From NCBI GenBank assembly GCA_958295495.1, contig OY282352.1, positions 5,154,049 through 5,218,048 of the forward strand: a stretch of DNA of 64,000 nt, in the 5' to 3' direction. A program made the translations under genes and the position numbers. The notes under the pieces were generated by a model. It did not search any database. It was given only the letters and a program-made list of their open reading frames with translations, and was not told where the DNA came from. The stretch is from an uncultured Latescibacterota bacterium (lineage in GTDB: Bacteria; Latescibacterota; UBA2968; UBA8231). This document shows positions 30,926-38,665 of the stretch, piece by piece. Positions within the stretch are counted from its first letter, which is position 1. The number at the start of each line of letters is the position of its first letter.

Positions 30926-31549
30926 TCACGGACGCCAAGCCGCCTTCAGGCGGCCCCAAGTGGTCTGCTCGACCGAGGTCTCGTCCGCAACGCGGCGCAA
31001 TTCCCAAGTTGCGCCCCCCTCCTCCGCGGTTTCAGTGAGGAACAGGACTTCGTCCTCGATGGCGTAATGATAGAACCGGGCACCCAATTCGGTTTCCTCT
31101 GTATCAATTCCACCGAGGAACTCGTCGACAAATTCCTGCTCGAACGCCGGGTAGTCCTCGTCGGCGAGGCCGCTCTCGTCCGCCACAGCGCGGGCCAATT
31201 CGCGGACGACCGCGGTGAAAAACTCGACCCAGTCCGCGATGCCGACGGACCAGTTTTCTTCCTTAATTTCGACATAAACGCTGTCGCTCGCGACCTCGTA
31301 GGTGCCGATGCCGAGGTAGGAAATCGGCCCTACTGGGGGCAAAAGTTCGCTCATGTCCGCGGGCACCTCAAAGTCCGGGAAGACTTGGCTCATCTCAAAG
31401 GTGCCATCTGCCCGAAAGGTCACGCGGAAGGTGACCTCGCCGATTTCATCGTCGATGCTCGCCTCCCAAGTGCCGAGGAGGGCCTCTTCGGCGGCGAGCG
31501 GCGGGACGAGTAGGGCGAGGAACAGGATATGCGACAGAAGGTAGTGCAT
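30926..31549 (-). CDS. Secreted protein inside the degenerate IS
   Basis: 207 residues from the ATG at 31549 (GGAGG five bases upstream; an ATG twelve bases earlier has no site). Signal peptide MHYLLSHILFLALLVPPLAA. The mature protein begins EEALLGTWEASIDDEIGEVT, the start of a lipocalin-like or copper-resistance-like beta barrel (GTW motif), then strongly acidic helices (DEDYPAFEQEFVDEFLGG). It lies wholly between the two inverted repeats of the IS remnant. Function unknown. Confidence 0.7.
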   Translation of the reverse strand: MHYLLSHILFLALLVPPLAAEEALLGTWEASIDDEIGEVTFRVTFRADGTFEMSQVFPDFEVPADMSELLPPVGPISYLGIGTYEVASDSVYVEIKEENWSVGIADWVEFFTAVVRELARAVADESGLADEDYPAFEQEFVDEFLGGIDTEETELGARFYHYAIEDEVLFLTETAEEGGATWELRRVADETSVEQTTWGRLKAAWRP

Positions 31550-31627
31550 GATGGCCTCCATTTAGGAGATGGATGGGAAAAAGACTGCCGATAAGTACAA
31601 AAGAATGCTCTATTTACTGTCGTGTAC

Positions 31628-31771
31628 TTAGGCAGGGGCATTATTTCGGCCTTTACCAGATTCTTTTTTCTCCTTTTTGGCAGGCCAGCCGCCAGGTCCA
31701 CGGCTTCCGCCTTTACCGCTGTCGCGACTTCCGCCTTTACCGCCGCCGCGACTACCACTTGATTTAGCCAT
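31628..31771 (-). CDS. Small Gly/Ser/Lys-rich protein, copy 2, 3' end cut by the IS
   Basis: 47 residues, start at 31771 with the same AAAGGAGGTGAGAAA site. The first 28 residues match copy 1 apart from one short change (RDSGK for RGGGK). It then reads KKEKKESGKGRNNAPA and stops at a TAA formed by the end of the inserted element. The natural C-terminus has therefore been replaced or shortened. Confidence 0.68.
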   Translation of the reverse strand: MAKSSGSRGGGKGGSRDSGKGGSRGPGGWPAKKEKKESGKGRNNAPA

Positions 31772-31789
31772 TTTCTCACCTCCTTTCTC

Positions 31790-31893
31790 GTAGGGATTCA
31801 CCGCCTCACAGGAATACTATTTCCTAGCGGCGTACTACTTAAACACCTCCAGCGGGGCGAGGTGTTACTTTTGCAGTGGATTTTTGCTGCGAC
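31790..31893 (-). promoter_or_regulatory. Conserved upstream element, copy 2 (Gly-rich gene)
   Basis: Differs from copy 1 at only a few positions; one change (GCC to ACC) keeps the hairpin AACRCCTC/GAGGTGTT by G-U or A-U exchange. Followed directly by the strong ribosome site of the copy 2 gene. Confidence 0.6.
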
Positions 31894-32025
31894 AAGAGGA
31901 TGAGTAGCCCCACCACGATTACGAGAGGAATCGGTCTGTGTCGCATAGTCGAGCGTCGAGCGAGGCTTGGGACGGTCTCGGGAGCCTAAACTGACGGTTG
32001 CGAGAATGAGTACATTTAAGCTCGC

Positions 32026-34107
32026 CTAACGCCCATAGCGCAGGCCAAACAAAAAGCCCGGCCACGCGAAAAGCCCGTCTTTCCATTCCTTCTCGTAGCG
32101 GCTACCCGACCCAATCAGCCGGAGATGGCTATCGGTCCACAACTGGTTCAAGGAGACGCCGCCAAACAGCGACAGATGGCTGTGCAAAAAGACCCCCGTC
32201 TCGAGTTTGATTCTGGCCAGATAGTTGTCCCTACTCAAGCGGTCCAAGCCCAAATCCACTTTGAGCGGCCAAAATCCAATGCCCGCTTTGTAATCATCAT
32301 CGAGGTCGCGGCTGATCCGGTAGATATGTACATCGAGGCCGAGGGAGAACCGCCGCCCGCGCTTCTGCACCCCGCCCCCCACGCCCAACGCCCAGCGTCG
32401 CTGCCCGGCCTCGTTGGCAAAGCCAGTGGTAAAAGAGGTGTAAAACGAGCGGCTGCCCGAGGTGAGGGTGAACATAGTAAAGCCGACTTCGTCGCGCCAA
32501 GTGCTGAGGTTGAAAAGCCCGCTGTGCGAGTAGTTGATCAGCCCGATGGGCAGGCCGCCCTCGATATGGCCAGAAAGGTTGATCAGGCCCACCTGCCAGC
32601 CCTTGACCTCGCTCGCCGCGTTCAACAACCCGACCTGAAGGCCCTTGACCTCGCCGGCAAAATTGGTCACCCCGGCCACTTGCCAACCGCGGATTTTGCC
32701 GGCGATGTTGAGCAAACTTACTTGTCCACCCTGCAAAGGCCCCAGCCCCCAGCCGCGCACTTGAGAGGCAATGTTGAGCAAACCTACTTGTCCACCCTGC
32801 AAAGGCCCCAGCCCCCAGTTGACGCCCGTGACGGTCACCTGCCAGCCATCAACCTCCTTGAGCGCCAAGTTGCCCACCCAGCTCGCTTGGGTGCCCGTCC
32901 GTGCGCGCGCTTGGTTGACCAGCAAGGCGAACTGGACGCCGCGGAACGCCGCGTCTTGGGTATTGGTCAACAGCCCCAGCGACAGAGTGTAGCGCTCGCT
33001 GGTGGCAACCTCGATTTGGCGTCCCAAGGTGATCCTCCGCCTCGAGCCGCCCCGTAGCTGGGCGTCCTCTGGGGTCAGGACGCGAAAGTCGCCGACCCGC
33101 ACCTTGGCGAACTCGTCCTTGGCCAGGGCCAACTCGGCCCACTGCCAGCCCGAATCCCACGTTTCCAAGAACAGGGTATAGGCCCCCGGCACCAATCCCA
33201 ACTCGACCACCCGACCAGGGGATTTGTTCAGTTCGGCGACTAGGCGCTGCTGGGCATTGCGGATGGAGAGCCGGCCGGCGAGGTCCTCGGCTAGCAACAG
33301 GCCCGCTGCGTTGCGGCGCACCTCGGTCATCACCACGCCGCCGGTGCCGCGCATCTGGCCCTCATAGGCTGGATGCTGAGTGCCCCCGGCGGTGCCAATA
33401 GTCCGCGCCCGCGTCTCGTCAAAGGCGAACTGGTAGGCCTCGTGGAGGGTCACCCGGCCATCGCCGGTAACGTCGGCCGCACCGCGCATCCCGGAAATTA
33501 GATAGTGAGTAAAAAAGGACGCCTCGATCTGGTCCGATTCCTGCGCTGCCTCGTCGGCCGAGCTCGAAGTGAGGAAGGCGTACCCCCGCATGTCGAAGGA
33601 CTCGTCAACCAAAAAGGGCGGCCGGGGCTTGCCCCCTTTGATGCGGGTTATGGTCCCGGAGTTACAGGCATCGAGGACGGCGATGCGGACGGCGGCCTTG
33701 GTCGTCTTTAGCGAGTCGAGCACCTGCTGATAGCCGAGGTGATCGCCAGCCAAAAGCAGGCCCTCTTCGTCGGCGTGTCCCGAGTAGTAAAGCAGTACCT
33801 CTAAGCGGTCCCCCCGCCAGCTAGCCGCCCGCACCCGCCGGCCCAGATCGGCCAGCCCCTGCTCGAAAGCGGTTAGGTCGGGGTCGCGCAACAGCAACAC
33901 ATCGGCCGGGTCCAAGCCCCCCATCTCCTGCAACACCTCGACGAAGTGTTCCGCGTCCGAGACCGCGTAGCGCAACAGCTCGCGATCCACTCCGCCGTTG
34001 TTGGCCCCGGCAGCCAGCACCAACCGGCGCACCTCGGCTGCTGCCGGCTGCAGAGACAGACCCGCCGCAACGACGAGCGAGATTAGCACACTCAGCCGCG
34101 ATAGCAT
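32026..34107 (-). CDS. Exported caspase-like protease fused to surface repeats and a beta-barrel
   Basis: 693 residues. Signal peptide 1-24 (LISLVVAAGLSLQPAAA). Caspase (C14) domain: LLYYSGHADEEG with H111 and IAVLDACNSGT with C148, the dyad. ADVTGDGRVTLHEAY (212-226) is an EF-hand-like calcium loop. From about 400 come 22-residue repeats of the type GWQVGLLNxxxxVKG, as in LA_2272-type surface repeats. A C-terminal region of alternating strands ends GFLFGLRYGR, like an outer-membrane barrel. It follows the ECF sigma/anti-sigma genes and a Uma2 relic on the same strand. Likely envelope-located, perhaps a stress-responsive protease. Confidence 0.85.
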   Translation of the reverse strand: MLSRLSVLISLVVAAGLSLQPAAAEVRRLVLAAGANNGGVDRELLRYAVSDAEHFVEVLQEMGGLDPADVLLLRDPDLTAFEQGLADLGRRVRAASWRGDRLEVLLYYSGHADEEGLLLAGDHLGYQQVLDSLKTTKAAVRIAVLDACNSGTITRIKGGKPRPPFLVDESFDMRGYAFLTSSSADEAAQESDQIEASFFTHYLISGMRGAADVTGDGRVTLHEAYQFAFDETRARTIGTAGGTQHPAYEGQMRGTGGVVMTEVRRNAAGLLLAEDLAGRLSIRNAQQRLVAELNKSPGRVVELGLVPGAYTLFLETWDSGWQWAELALAKDEFAKVRVGDFRVLTPEDAQLRGGSRRRITLGRQIEVATSERYTLSLGLLTNTQDAAFRGVQFALLVNQARARTGTQASWVGNLALKEVDGWQVTVTGVNWGLGPLQGGQVGLLNIASQVRGWGLGPLQGGQVSLLNIAGKIRGWQVAGVTNFAGEVKGLQVGLLNAASEVKGWQVGLINLSGHIEGGLPIGLINYSHSGLFNLSTWRDEVGFTMFTLTSGSRSFYTSFTTGFANEAGQRRWALGVGGGVQKRGRRFSLGLDVHIYRISRDLDDDYKAGIGFWPLKVDLGLDRLSRDNYLARIKLETGVFLHSHLSLFGGVSLNQLWTDSHLRLIGSGSRYEKEWKDGLFAWPGFLFGLRYGR
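32705..32818 (-). repeat. 48-bp direct repeat in the caspase gene
   Basis: Positions 32705-32752 and 32771-32818 match with one difference, period 66 bp (22 codons). They encode the doubled surface repeat WGLGPLQGGQVxLLNIA. A recent internal duplication. Confidence 0.85.
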
Positions 34108-34120
34108 GGGGACTTTAGAG

Positions 34121-34414
34121 CTACCAGATTTCGCTGAGATTCAATACAAATTCCGGCCAGGGGGGATCGGCCGATAGGGCATTGAGGTTTTCCCGCACTG
34201 CAACCGGGATTTGCCGACGGTATTTTGCCCATAAGCGCAACTGCATGGTGATTTCTGCATTCCGGGCGCCCGTTGCTCCTCCGGTTGGTGGCATAACTAG
34301 TACTTCTCCTTTTGCATTGCGCTCAATGCGCACGTCGCGATTGAGCTGGCAAAAGTCAAAAAATTGCTCTTCGGTCAGATCGATAACGGGCTGAAAGTTC
34401 AGTACGGCTTCCAT
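34121..34414 (-). pseudogene. Uma2-family (DUF820) gene with internal deletion
   Basis: 97 residues from the ATG at 34414 (GAGGT upstream). The first 70 residues are a normal Uma2 start: LTEEQFFDFCQLNRDVRIER, then LVMPPTGGATGARNAEI. The last 14 (PEFVLNLSEIW) match the very end of full-length Uma2 proteins of about 190 residues. The PD-(D/E)XK core between them is missing, so it is not an active nuclease. It lies between the anti-sigma and caspase genes. Confidence 0.75.
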
Positions 34415-34437
34415 AGAGATACCTCGCTGGTCCTGAG

Positions 34438-35223
34438 CTAAGGGGCCGCCGGTTTGCGTAGGGCGAAGGTAAAAAGGCGGACATTGGCGACCAACGCCAC
34501 ATCGCCAGCGGCCAGCTTGGCCCGGACCGGGGCTAGGGCAAAGCGGCGGTCCGCCGCGACCAAGTAAAACCGCTCCCACAACGGCGCGTCGTCCAGTTCG
34601 TAGGCAACGTCGAGGGTATCTTGCGCCGCCAGCAGCACGGCGTCTGCCCCAGTCGCGGGCAGATGCTGGGTTATCGCACCGCGCCCATCAACGGATAAGA
34701 TCGCCCCGTACTGCAAGCCACCGGAGCGGTAGGCGAGCTGCACCAAGTCCCCGCTTTGGGCCAAGGCCCCGTCCTGCAAGCGCTCTGCCCCGCTGGCCAG
34801 CTTGCGGAAGACCAGCAAGCGCGGCCCCTGCTCGCCGCCCTTGACCCGCAGTGCGGGTGCTTCCGGGGCTTGGTCAAAGAGAGTGGGCACCGCCACCACC
34901 GCCAGGATCAGGGCCACGGCCGGCACGGCCCAAAGGCGATACCCACTCCACGTTCGTCGGGCGCGCCGGCCCTGCGCCCGCGTTTCGGCTGAGCTCAACG
35001 CCGAAGCCTTGAGTTTTAGCTCGATCTGGCCGCGCATCCACTCGGGCGGGTAGCGTCGATGCACTTCCTCGTTGGAGCGCTTTAGGGCGGCTAGGCGCTG
35101 CGCGAGCTTTGGATCGGCCGCCAATCGACGGTCCAAGGCCGCCAACTCATCGTCGCTACCCTCGCGCAACAGGTAGCGCTCTAGCTGGTAGTCGCTTATG
35201 GGGTGCTCTTCTTGCTGGTTCAT
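34438..35223 (-). CDS. Transmembrane anti-sigma factor
   Basis: 261 residues. The cytoplasmic N-terminus (ISDYQLERYLLREGSDDEL, RLAADPKLAQRLAALK) is helical and acidic like anti-sigma domains, but has no zinc HxxxCxxC motif. One membrane helix at about 97-117 (LWAVPAVALILAVVAVPTLF). The outer part has GDLVQLAYRSGGLQYGAILS and ITQHLPATG, like DUF4384-type sensing domains next to bacterial caspases. It overlaps the sigma gene by 4 bp and should sequester that sigma factor. Confidence 0.85.
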   Translation of the reverse strand: MNQQEEHPISDYQLERYLLREGSDDELAALDRRLAADPKLAQRLAALKRSNEEVHRRYPPEWMRGQIELKLKASALSSAETRAQGRRARRTWSGYRLWAVPAVALILAVVAVPTLFDQAPEAPALRVKGGEQGPRLLVFRKLASGAERLQDGALAQSGDLVQLAYRSGGLQYGAILSVDGRGAITQHLPATGADAVLLAAQDTLDVAYELDDAPLWERFYLVAADRRFALAPVRAKLAAGDVALVANVRLFTFALRKPAAP

Positions 35224-35693
35224 GCCTTCTCCATCTCTTGCAGCGACGCTCTCAGGCCGAGCAACCGCTTGCGTACGCCGGACACGGACAGCCCCACTTC
35301 TCGCGCTACCTCCTCCAAAGTCATACCGTCAACGTAGTACAAGACGGCCATCGTGCGCGTTGACTCGCGCTGCTGGCCAAAGAGCTTGGCGAGCACGGTG
35401 CGCGCCTCTATCCGGCCCTCGGCGTCCTCCAAGCAGGCTATCTGCTCCAGCAGCGTCGAGTCGGCCGTGGTCTTTCGCCGCCGGGTGTCGCGGATGCGAT
35501 TGAGGCAGAGGTTGGTGGCCATGCGATAGAGCAGGCTGGAGGGCGCGTCGTCGCGCAGGCGGTCGCGCCGCGTCAGCAGCCGCACAAACACGTCCTGAGT
35601 GGCGTCGAGCGCTTGGTCTTCGTCGCGCAAAAGCTGCCGACAGCGACGCATGACCATCGGCCCGTAGCGACGGTACAGCGTATCTACGTCCAT
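35220..35693 (-). CDS. ECF-type RNA polymerase sigma factor
   Basis: 157 residues. Region 2: LYRRYGPMVMRRCRQLLRDE and ALDATQDVFVRLLTRRD. Region 4: MAVLYYVDGMTLEEVAREVG followed by LSVSGVRKRLLGLRA, the DNA-binding helix-turn-helix. It is followed by its anti-sigma gene with a 4-bp overlap. The conserved element found before the two Gly-rich genes abuts its start codon, consistent with a shared regulon or autoregulation. Confidence 0.93.
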   Translation of the reverse strand: MDVDTLYRRYGPMVMRRCRQLLRDEDQALDATQDVFVRLLTRRDRLRDDAPSSLLYRMATNLCLNRIRDTRRRKTTADSTLLEQIACLEDAEGRIEARTVLAKLFGQQRESTRTMAVLYYVDGMTLEEVAREVGLSVSGVRKRLLGLRASLQEMEKA

Positions 35694-35757
35694 GTATTTC
35701 CTAGCGGTGTACTACTTAAACACCTACAACAGTGCAGGGTGTTACTTCTGCTGCGAC
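35694..35757 (-). promoter_or_regulatory. Conserved upstream element, copy 3 (ECF sigma gene)
   Basis: Same blocks as at 30620 and 31790: GTCGCAGCA, GTAACACCC, hairpin arm GGTGTT, TTTAAGTAGTAC, GCTAGGAAATA. Here the last block is immediately followed by the sigma ATG, so AGGAA probably serves as the ribosome site. The spacer between hairpin arms has diverged while the arms pair. Confidence 0.65.
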
Positions 35758-35869
35758 AAAAAATCACGTCCCTAAGTGCGGCTTACAGACGGGACCAAAC
35801 GACAAGAGCCGACGATCCATGGCCGCCGGCTCTTGCGATACTTCTCGTAAAATTTCCCAAGGTCAAGGG

Positions 35870-36877
35870 CTATTTTTCCTCGAGGGCCGCGAGGAGCTCG
35901 GCGGCCCGCTGGCGCTTGTCGGAATCGCCATCGCGGGCGATGATGCGCTGGAGAGCCGAGACGGCTAGCCGATCGCCTTGCTCGCCCAGCGCGAGGGCCT
36001 GACGGTCGCGCTCTTCGTGATAGCTATCGTCGTAGTCAGCCACGTCCAGCTCGTGCCGACGCCAGTAGTATTGCAAGGGGTCGTCGGGCCACTCGGCGTA
36101 GATGGCCTCCCAAGTGTTGGGCTGGCTGTGCGGCAGCAGGCTGCCTGGGGCGATGGGATCGGCAACGCGCTGGTAGCGGGCATCAATGGACAGGCGCAGT
36201 TGATCCCCGGTGTTGGGGACGCCGCGATGCGGCGTCATGCTGTGGAAGAAGAGCACGTCCCCTTGCGCGAAGGGGCCGCCGGTCCAAGACCCTGCAAGCG
36301 AGTCGGTAATCGCCAACCCCCCAGCACCCAAGGCCGGCTTGAACTCATACACGCCCCCGCGATGCGCACCAGCGGCCACCTCCAGCCCACCCATAGTCGG
36401 CGGCAGATCGTGGAGCGGGAACCAAGCCGTATAGGTTTCGGCCGTGCCCTGAATGGGGATGAAGTCCTGATGCGGCGGCGTGGTAAAGGACTCGCGCTTG
36501 GGAAAGATGGTGCGGCCGATGAGGCGGGGATGGGGCAGCACCGGGCCGCCGAGCAGCTTTTCGAGCAGGCCGACGAGCGCGGGGTGGTGCTGCAAAGCGT
36601 GGAATTGCGGCAGCGCGTACATCCGGCGATAGACGTCCATATACTCGGGCGTCGGCTCGACGCAGAAGCCGTCTTGATCGGCGATGGCGTCCTCTAGCGG
36701 CGCGTCGGCCTGGACCCAGCCGGCGTCGCGGGCCACAGCCAAAAAGCGCAGCCTGAGTGCTTCGAGTTCGTCGGCCGGCAGCAGGCCACAGACAAAGAGA
36801 TAGCCGTCGCGCTGCATGCGGTCGCGGAGCGCGGGCGGGTCGTCGAGGAGGGGGGTCGAGTCGAGAAAGGTAGGCAT
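35870..36877 (-). CDS. Phytanoyl-CoA dioxygenase (PhyH) family oxygenase
   Basis: 335 residues. Fe(II)/2-oxoglutarate site: H136-x-D138 in PPHQDFIPIQG, distal H217 in HSMTPHRGVPN, and R234 in SIDARYQ for 2-oxoglutarate. The N-terminus RDRMQRDGYLFVCGLLPADE is typical of the family. Substrate unknown; such genes are strongly expanded in some candidate phyla. The C-terminal 60 residues are acidic helices after the core. Starts 34 bp after the NhaC-like gene on the same strand. Confidence 0.9.
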   Translation of the reverse strand: MPTFLDSTPLLDDPPALRDRMQRDGYLFVCGLLPADELEALRLRFLAVARDAGWVQADAPLEDAIADQDGFCVEPTPEYMDVYRRMYALPQFHALQHHPALVGLLEKLLGGPVLPHPRLIGRTIFPKRESFTTPPHQDFIPIQGTAETYTAWFPLHDLPPTMGGLEVAAGAHRGGVYEFKPALGAGGLAITDSLAGSWTGGPFAQGDVLFFHSMTPHRGVPNTGDQLRLSIDARYQRVADPIAPGSLLPHSQPNTWEAIYAEWPDDPLQYYWRRHELDVADYDDSYHEERDRQALALGEQGDRLAVSALQRIIARDGDSDKRQRAAELLAALEEK

Positions 36878-36911
36878 AACGCAGGCTCCCTAAGAGAGGA
36901 ATAGGCCAACA

Positions 36912-38624
36912 CTAGGCGGTGAAGAACGCCACGAGGGTCCAGCACAAAGCCGCCAAGCTCGCCGCAATCGTCGCCTGCGGGATTTGCGTCTTGACGTGGT
37001 CCATCAGGTCGCAGCCCGTACACATGGAGCTAAGCACGGTAGTATCCGAAATCGGCGAGCACTGATCGCCGTACACGCTGCCGTCCATGACCGCAGCAAA
37101 ACACAACGTCATAAAAAGCTCTGGATGCGCTAGACCATTAGCACTAGCTACCGCCCAAGCCAGCGGCATGGCCAGCGGGAAGGCCACCGCGTACGTGCCC
37201 CAGCTCGTGCCAGTGGAAAAGGCAATGGTCATCGTGAGAAGCTGGAGCAAGACCGGCAGGAGAAAGTACGGAATGCTCTCGCCGAGCTGTTCGACCAAAA
37301 AGATGCTGCCGCCCGTCTCCTTGCTGATGCCGCCGATGGTAATCGCCAGCAGCAAAATGACCGAGCCGAGCACCACTCCCTTAATGCCATCGTGGAAGCC
37401 GGCGATGAGGTCTTTGAGCGCCATGCCCTTGGCCAAGGCCATGCCCGCAGCCAACAGCAGTGCAATGCCAAAGGCCCACTGCACATTGGGCGATCCAGTG
37501 GTGATAAAGGTGCCGACGGCAATGGCGATGAGCGTGCCCAGCGGCAAGAAGAATTCGAGGACGTGCGGAGTGTAGCCTTCGGGTACGTTGCTCCCTTGCA
37601 ATTCCTTGGCGCTCAGGGGATCGGCACCCGGGGCATCGAGCTGGCCGGTCGTGCGCGCGCGCTGGATCGCCTCCTTGAGTTGCTTGCCCAAAAAGAGGGG
37701 TCTTTCAATGCTGAGGAGGAACGTGCCCAAGACGGCAAAAATGGCGTAAAAGCAAAAGGGCACGCTCTGAAAAAAGAAGGCAATGCGGTCGGCTTCCGTA
37801 GTCAAGAAGCTGACGCCAGAGACGAAAATGAACGCCTGCACATAGCCGGGCCAAGCGTTGAACGCGAGCTGGGACGCAATCGGCGAGGCCGTTGAGTCAA
37901 CCACGTACGCCAGCTCCTCGTGGCTGATTTTTTCGTTGTCGGCAATGGGTTTGACCGTGGTGCCGACCAGCACCGTACTGACGGTGCCGCCCTGGAAGAA
38001 GACGACCCCGAGCATCCAAGCGACCAGCTTGGCACTTCTGGGGCCGCGCACAAAGCGCACGGTCATAAACTCGGCAAAGGCCTGGGCTGCACCCGTGCGC
38101 GACCATATCCCCATCAGCCCGCCCAACAGCCACAGGTAGAGCAGCAGAATCCCAGCCGCATTTTTGGTCGCCAACGAGGGGATCAGCACCTCGCCGGTGA
38201 AGTCGTAGCGGCCCATCAGGAGAGCACCGGAGACGATGCCGCCCAGTAGCGAGGTGACCGGTTCTTTGGTCAGCCAGCACAACAGCACGGCCACCACCGC
38301 CGGCAGCAGCGACCAATAGCTCCAGTGGCGCTTGGCCACCAGTTTGTAGTAGCGGTCGGCCTCCGCCACAAAGACAAATTCTTCAGTGATTGGCGGTGTT
38401 GCCCCGTGAATTTTGGCCGGATCGAGCTGGGCTTGCGCCATGGGCACGGCCTCGAAATAGGCGGGTTTTTCGCGGTAAATGTAGTACAGCTTGCCGTCGC
38501 TGTCCGTTTTCACGTCCAACTCGGTCCGCTCAACCGTCCACGTCGGCGACACATTGGCCCCGATGATCCAAGACGCGAGCAGGGCGATGGCAAAAATGGC
38601 GAAGTTGCGAATGCCTCTGGGCAT
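36912..38624 (-). CDS. NhaC-family Na+/H+ antiporter
   Basis: 570 residues with about twelve membrane segments. After one helix and an extracytoplasmic loop (30-110) come LLPAVVAVLLCWLTKEPVTS and GGLMGIWSRTGAAQAFAEF. FFQGGTVSTVLVGTTVKPIA and STGTSWGTYAVAFPLAMPLA are conserved in the family. SVYGDQCSPISDTTVLSSMC near the C-terminus is the NhaC ion-site motif. The extra N-terminal loop is longer than in classic NhaC. Exchange of sodium for protons or related ions is expected. Confidence 0.92.
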   Translation of the reverse strand: MPRGIRNFAIFAIALLASWIIGANVSPTWTVERTELDVKTDSDGKLYYIYREKPAYFEAVPMAQAQLDPAKIHGATPPITEEFVFVAEADRYYKLVAKRHWSYWSLLPAVVAVLLCWLTKEPVTSLLGGIVSGALLMGRYDFTGEVLIPSLATKNAAGILLLYLWLLGGLMGIWSRTGAAQAFAEFMTVRFVRGPRSAKLVAWMLGVVFFQGGTVSTVLVGTTVKPIADNEKISHEELAYVVDSTASPIASQLAFNAWPGYVQAFIFVSGVSFLTTEADRIAFFFQSVPFCFYAIFAVLGTFLLSIERPLFLGKQLKEAIQRARTTGQLDAPGADPLSAKELQGSNVPEGYTPHVLEFFLPLGTLIAIAVGTFITTGSPNVQWAFGIALLLAAGMALAKGMALKDLIAGFHDGIKGVVLGSVILLLAITIGGISKETGGSIFLVEQLGESIPYFLLPVLLQLLTMTIAFSTGTSWGTYAVAFPLAMPLAWAVASANGLAHPELFMTLCFAAVMDGSVYGDQCSPISDTTVLSSMCTGCDLMDHVKTQIPQATIAASLAALCWTLVAFFTA

Positions 38625-38665
38625 GAGATTCCTTTCTGTTTGAAGAAGTAAGGTCGTTTATCAGC

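Larger units (their letters stand above)
30724..31631. mobile_element. Degenerate IS relative carrying a foreign gene in place of its transposase
   Basis: It has the same 18-bp ends (CTAAGTACACGACAGTAA at 30724-30741, inverted at 31614-31631) as the intact IS at 18319. About 200 bp of the transposase end, roughly 88% similar by eye, is followed by unrelated sequence with a secreted-protein gene. The 9-bp flanks do not match each other. Confidence 0.8.

Noticed and set aside
30926..31020. Continuation of the IS transposase fragment to a 105-codon frame ending at 31067
   Set aside because: Similarity to the transposase stops at about 30924; the rest is antisense to the secreted-protein gene.
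31839..31946. 35-codon minus-strand frame (MRHRPIPLVIVVGLLILLSQ...) overlapping the conserved element
   Set aside because: No ribosome site, and the matching element before the sigma gene has an in-frame stop instead of a start, so conservation is better explained by a promoter or RNA element.
34415..34579. Extended start for the Uma2 relic
   Set aside because: It overlaps the anti-sigma gene, gives a Pro/Gly/Arg-rich nonsense leader, and the ATG at 34414 has a ribosome site.
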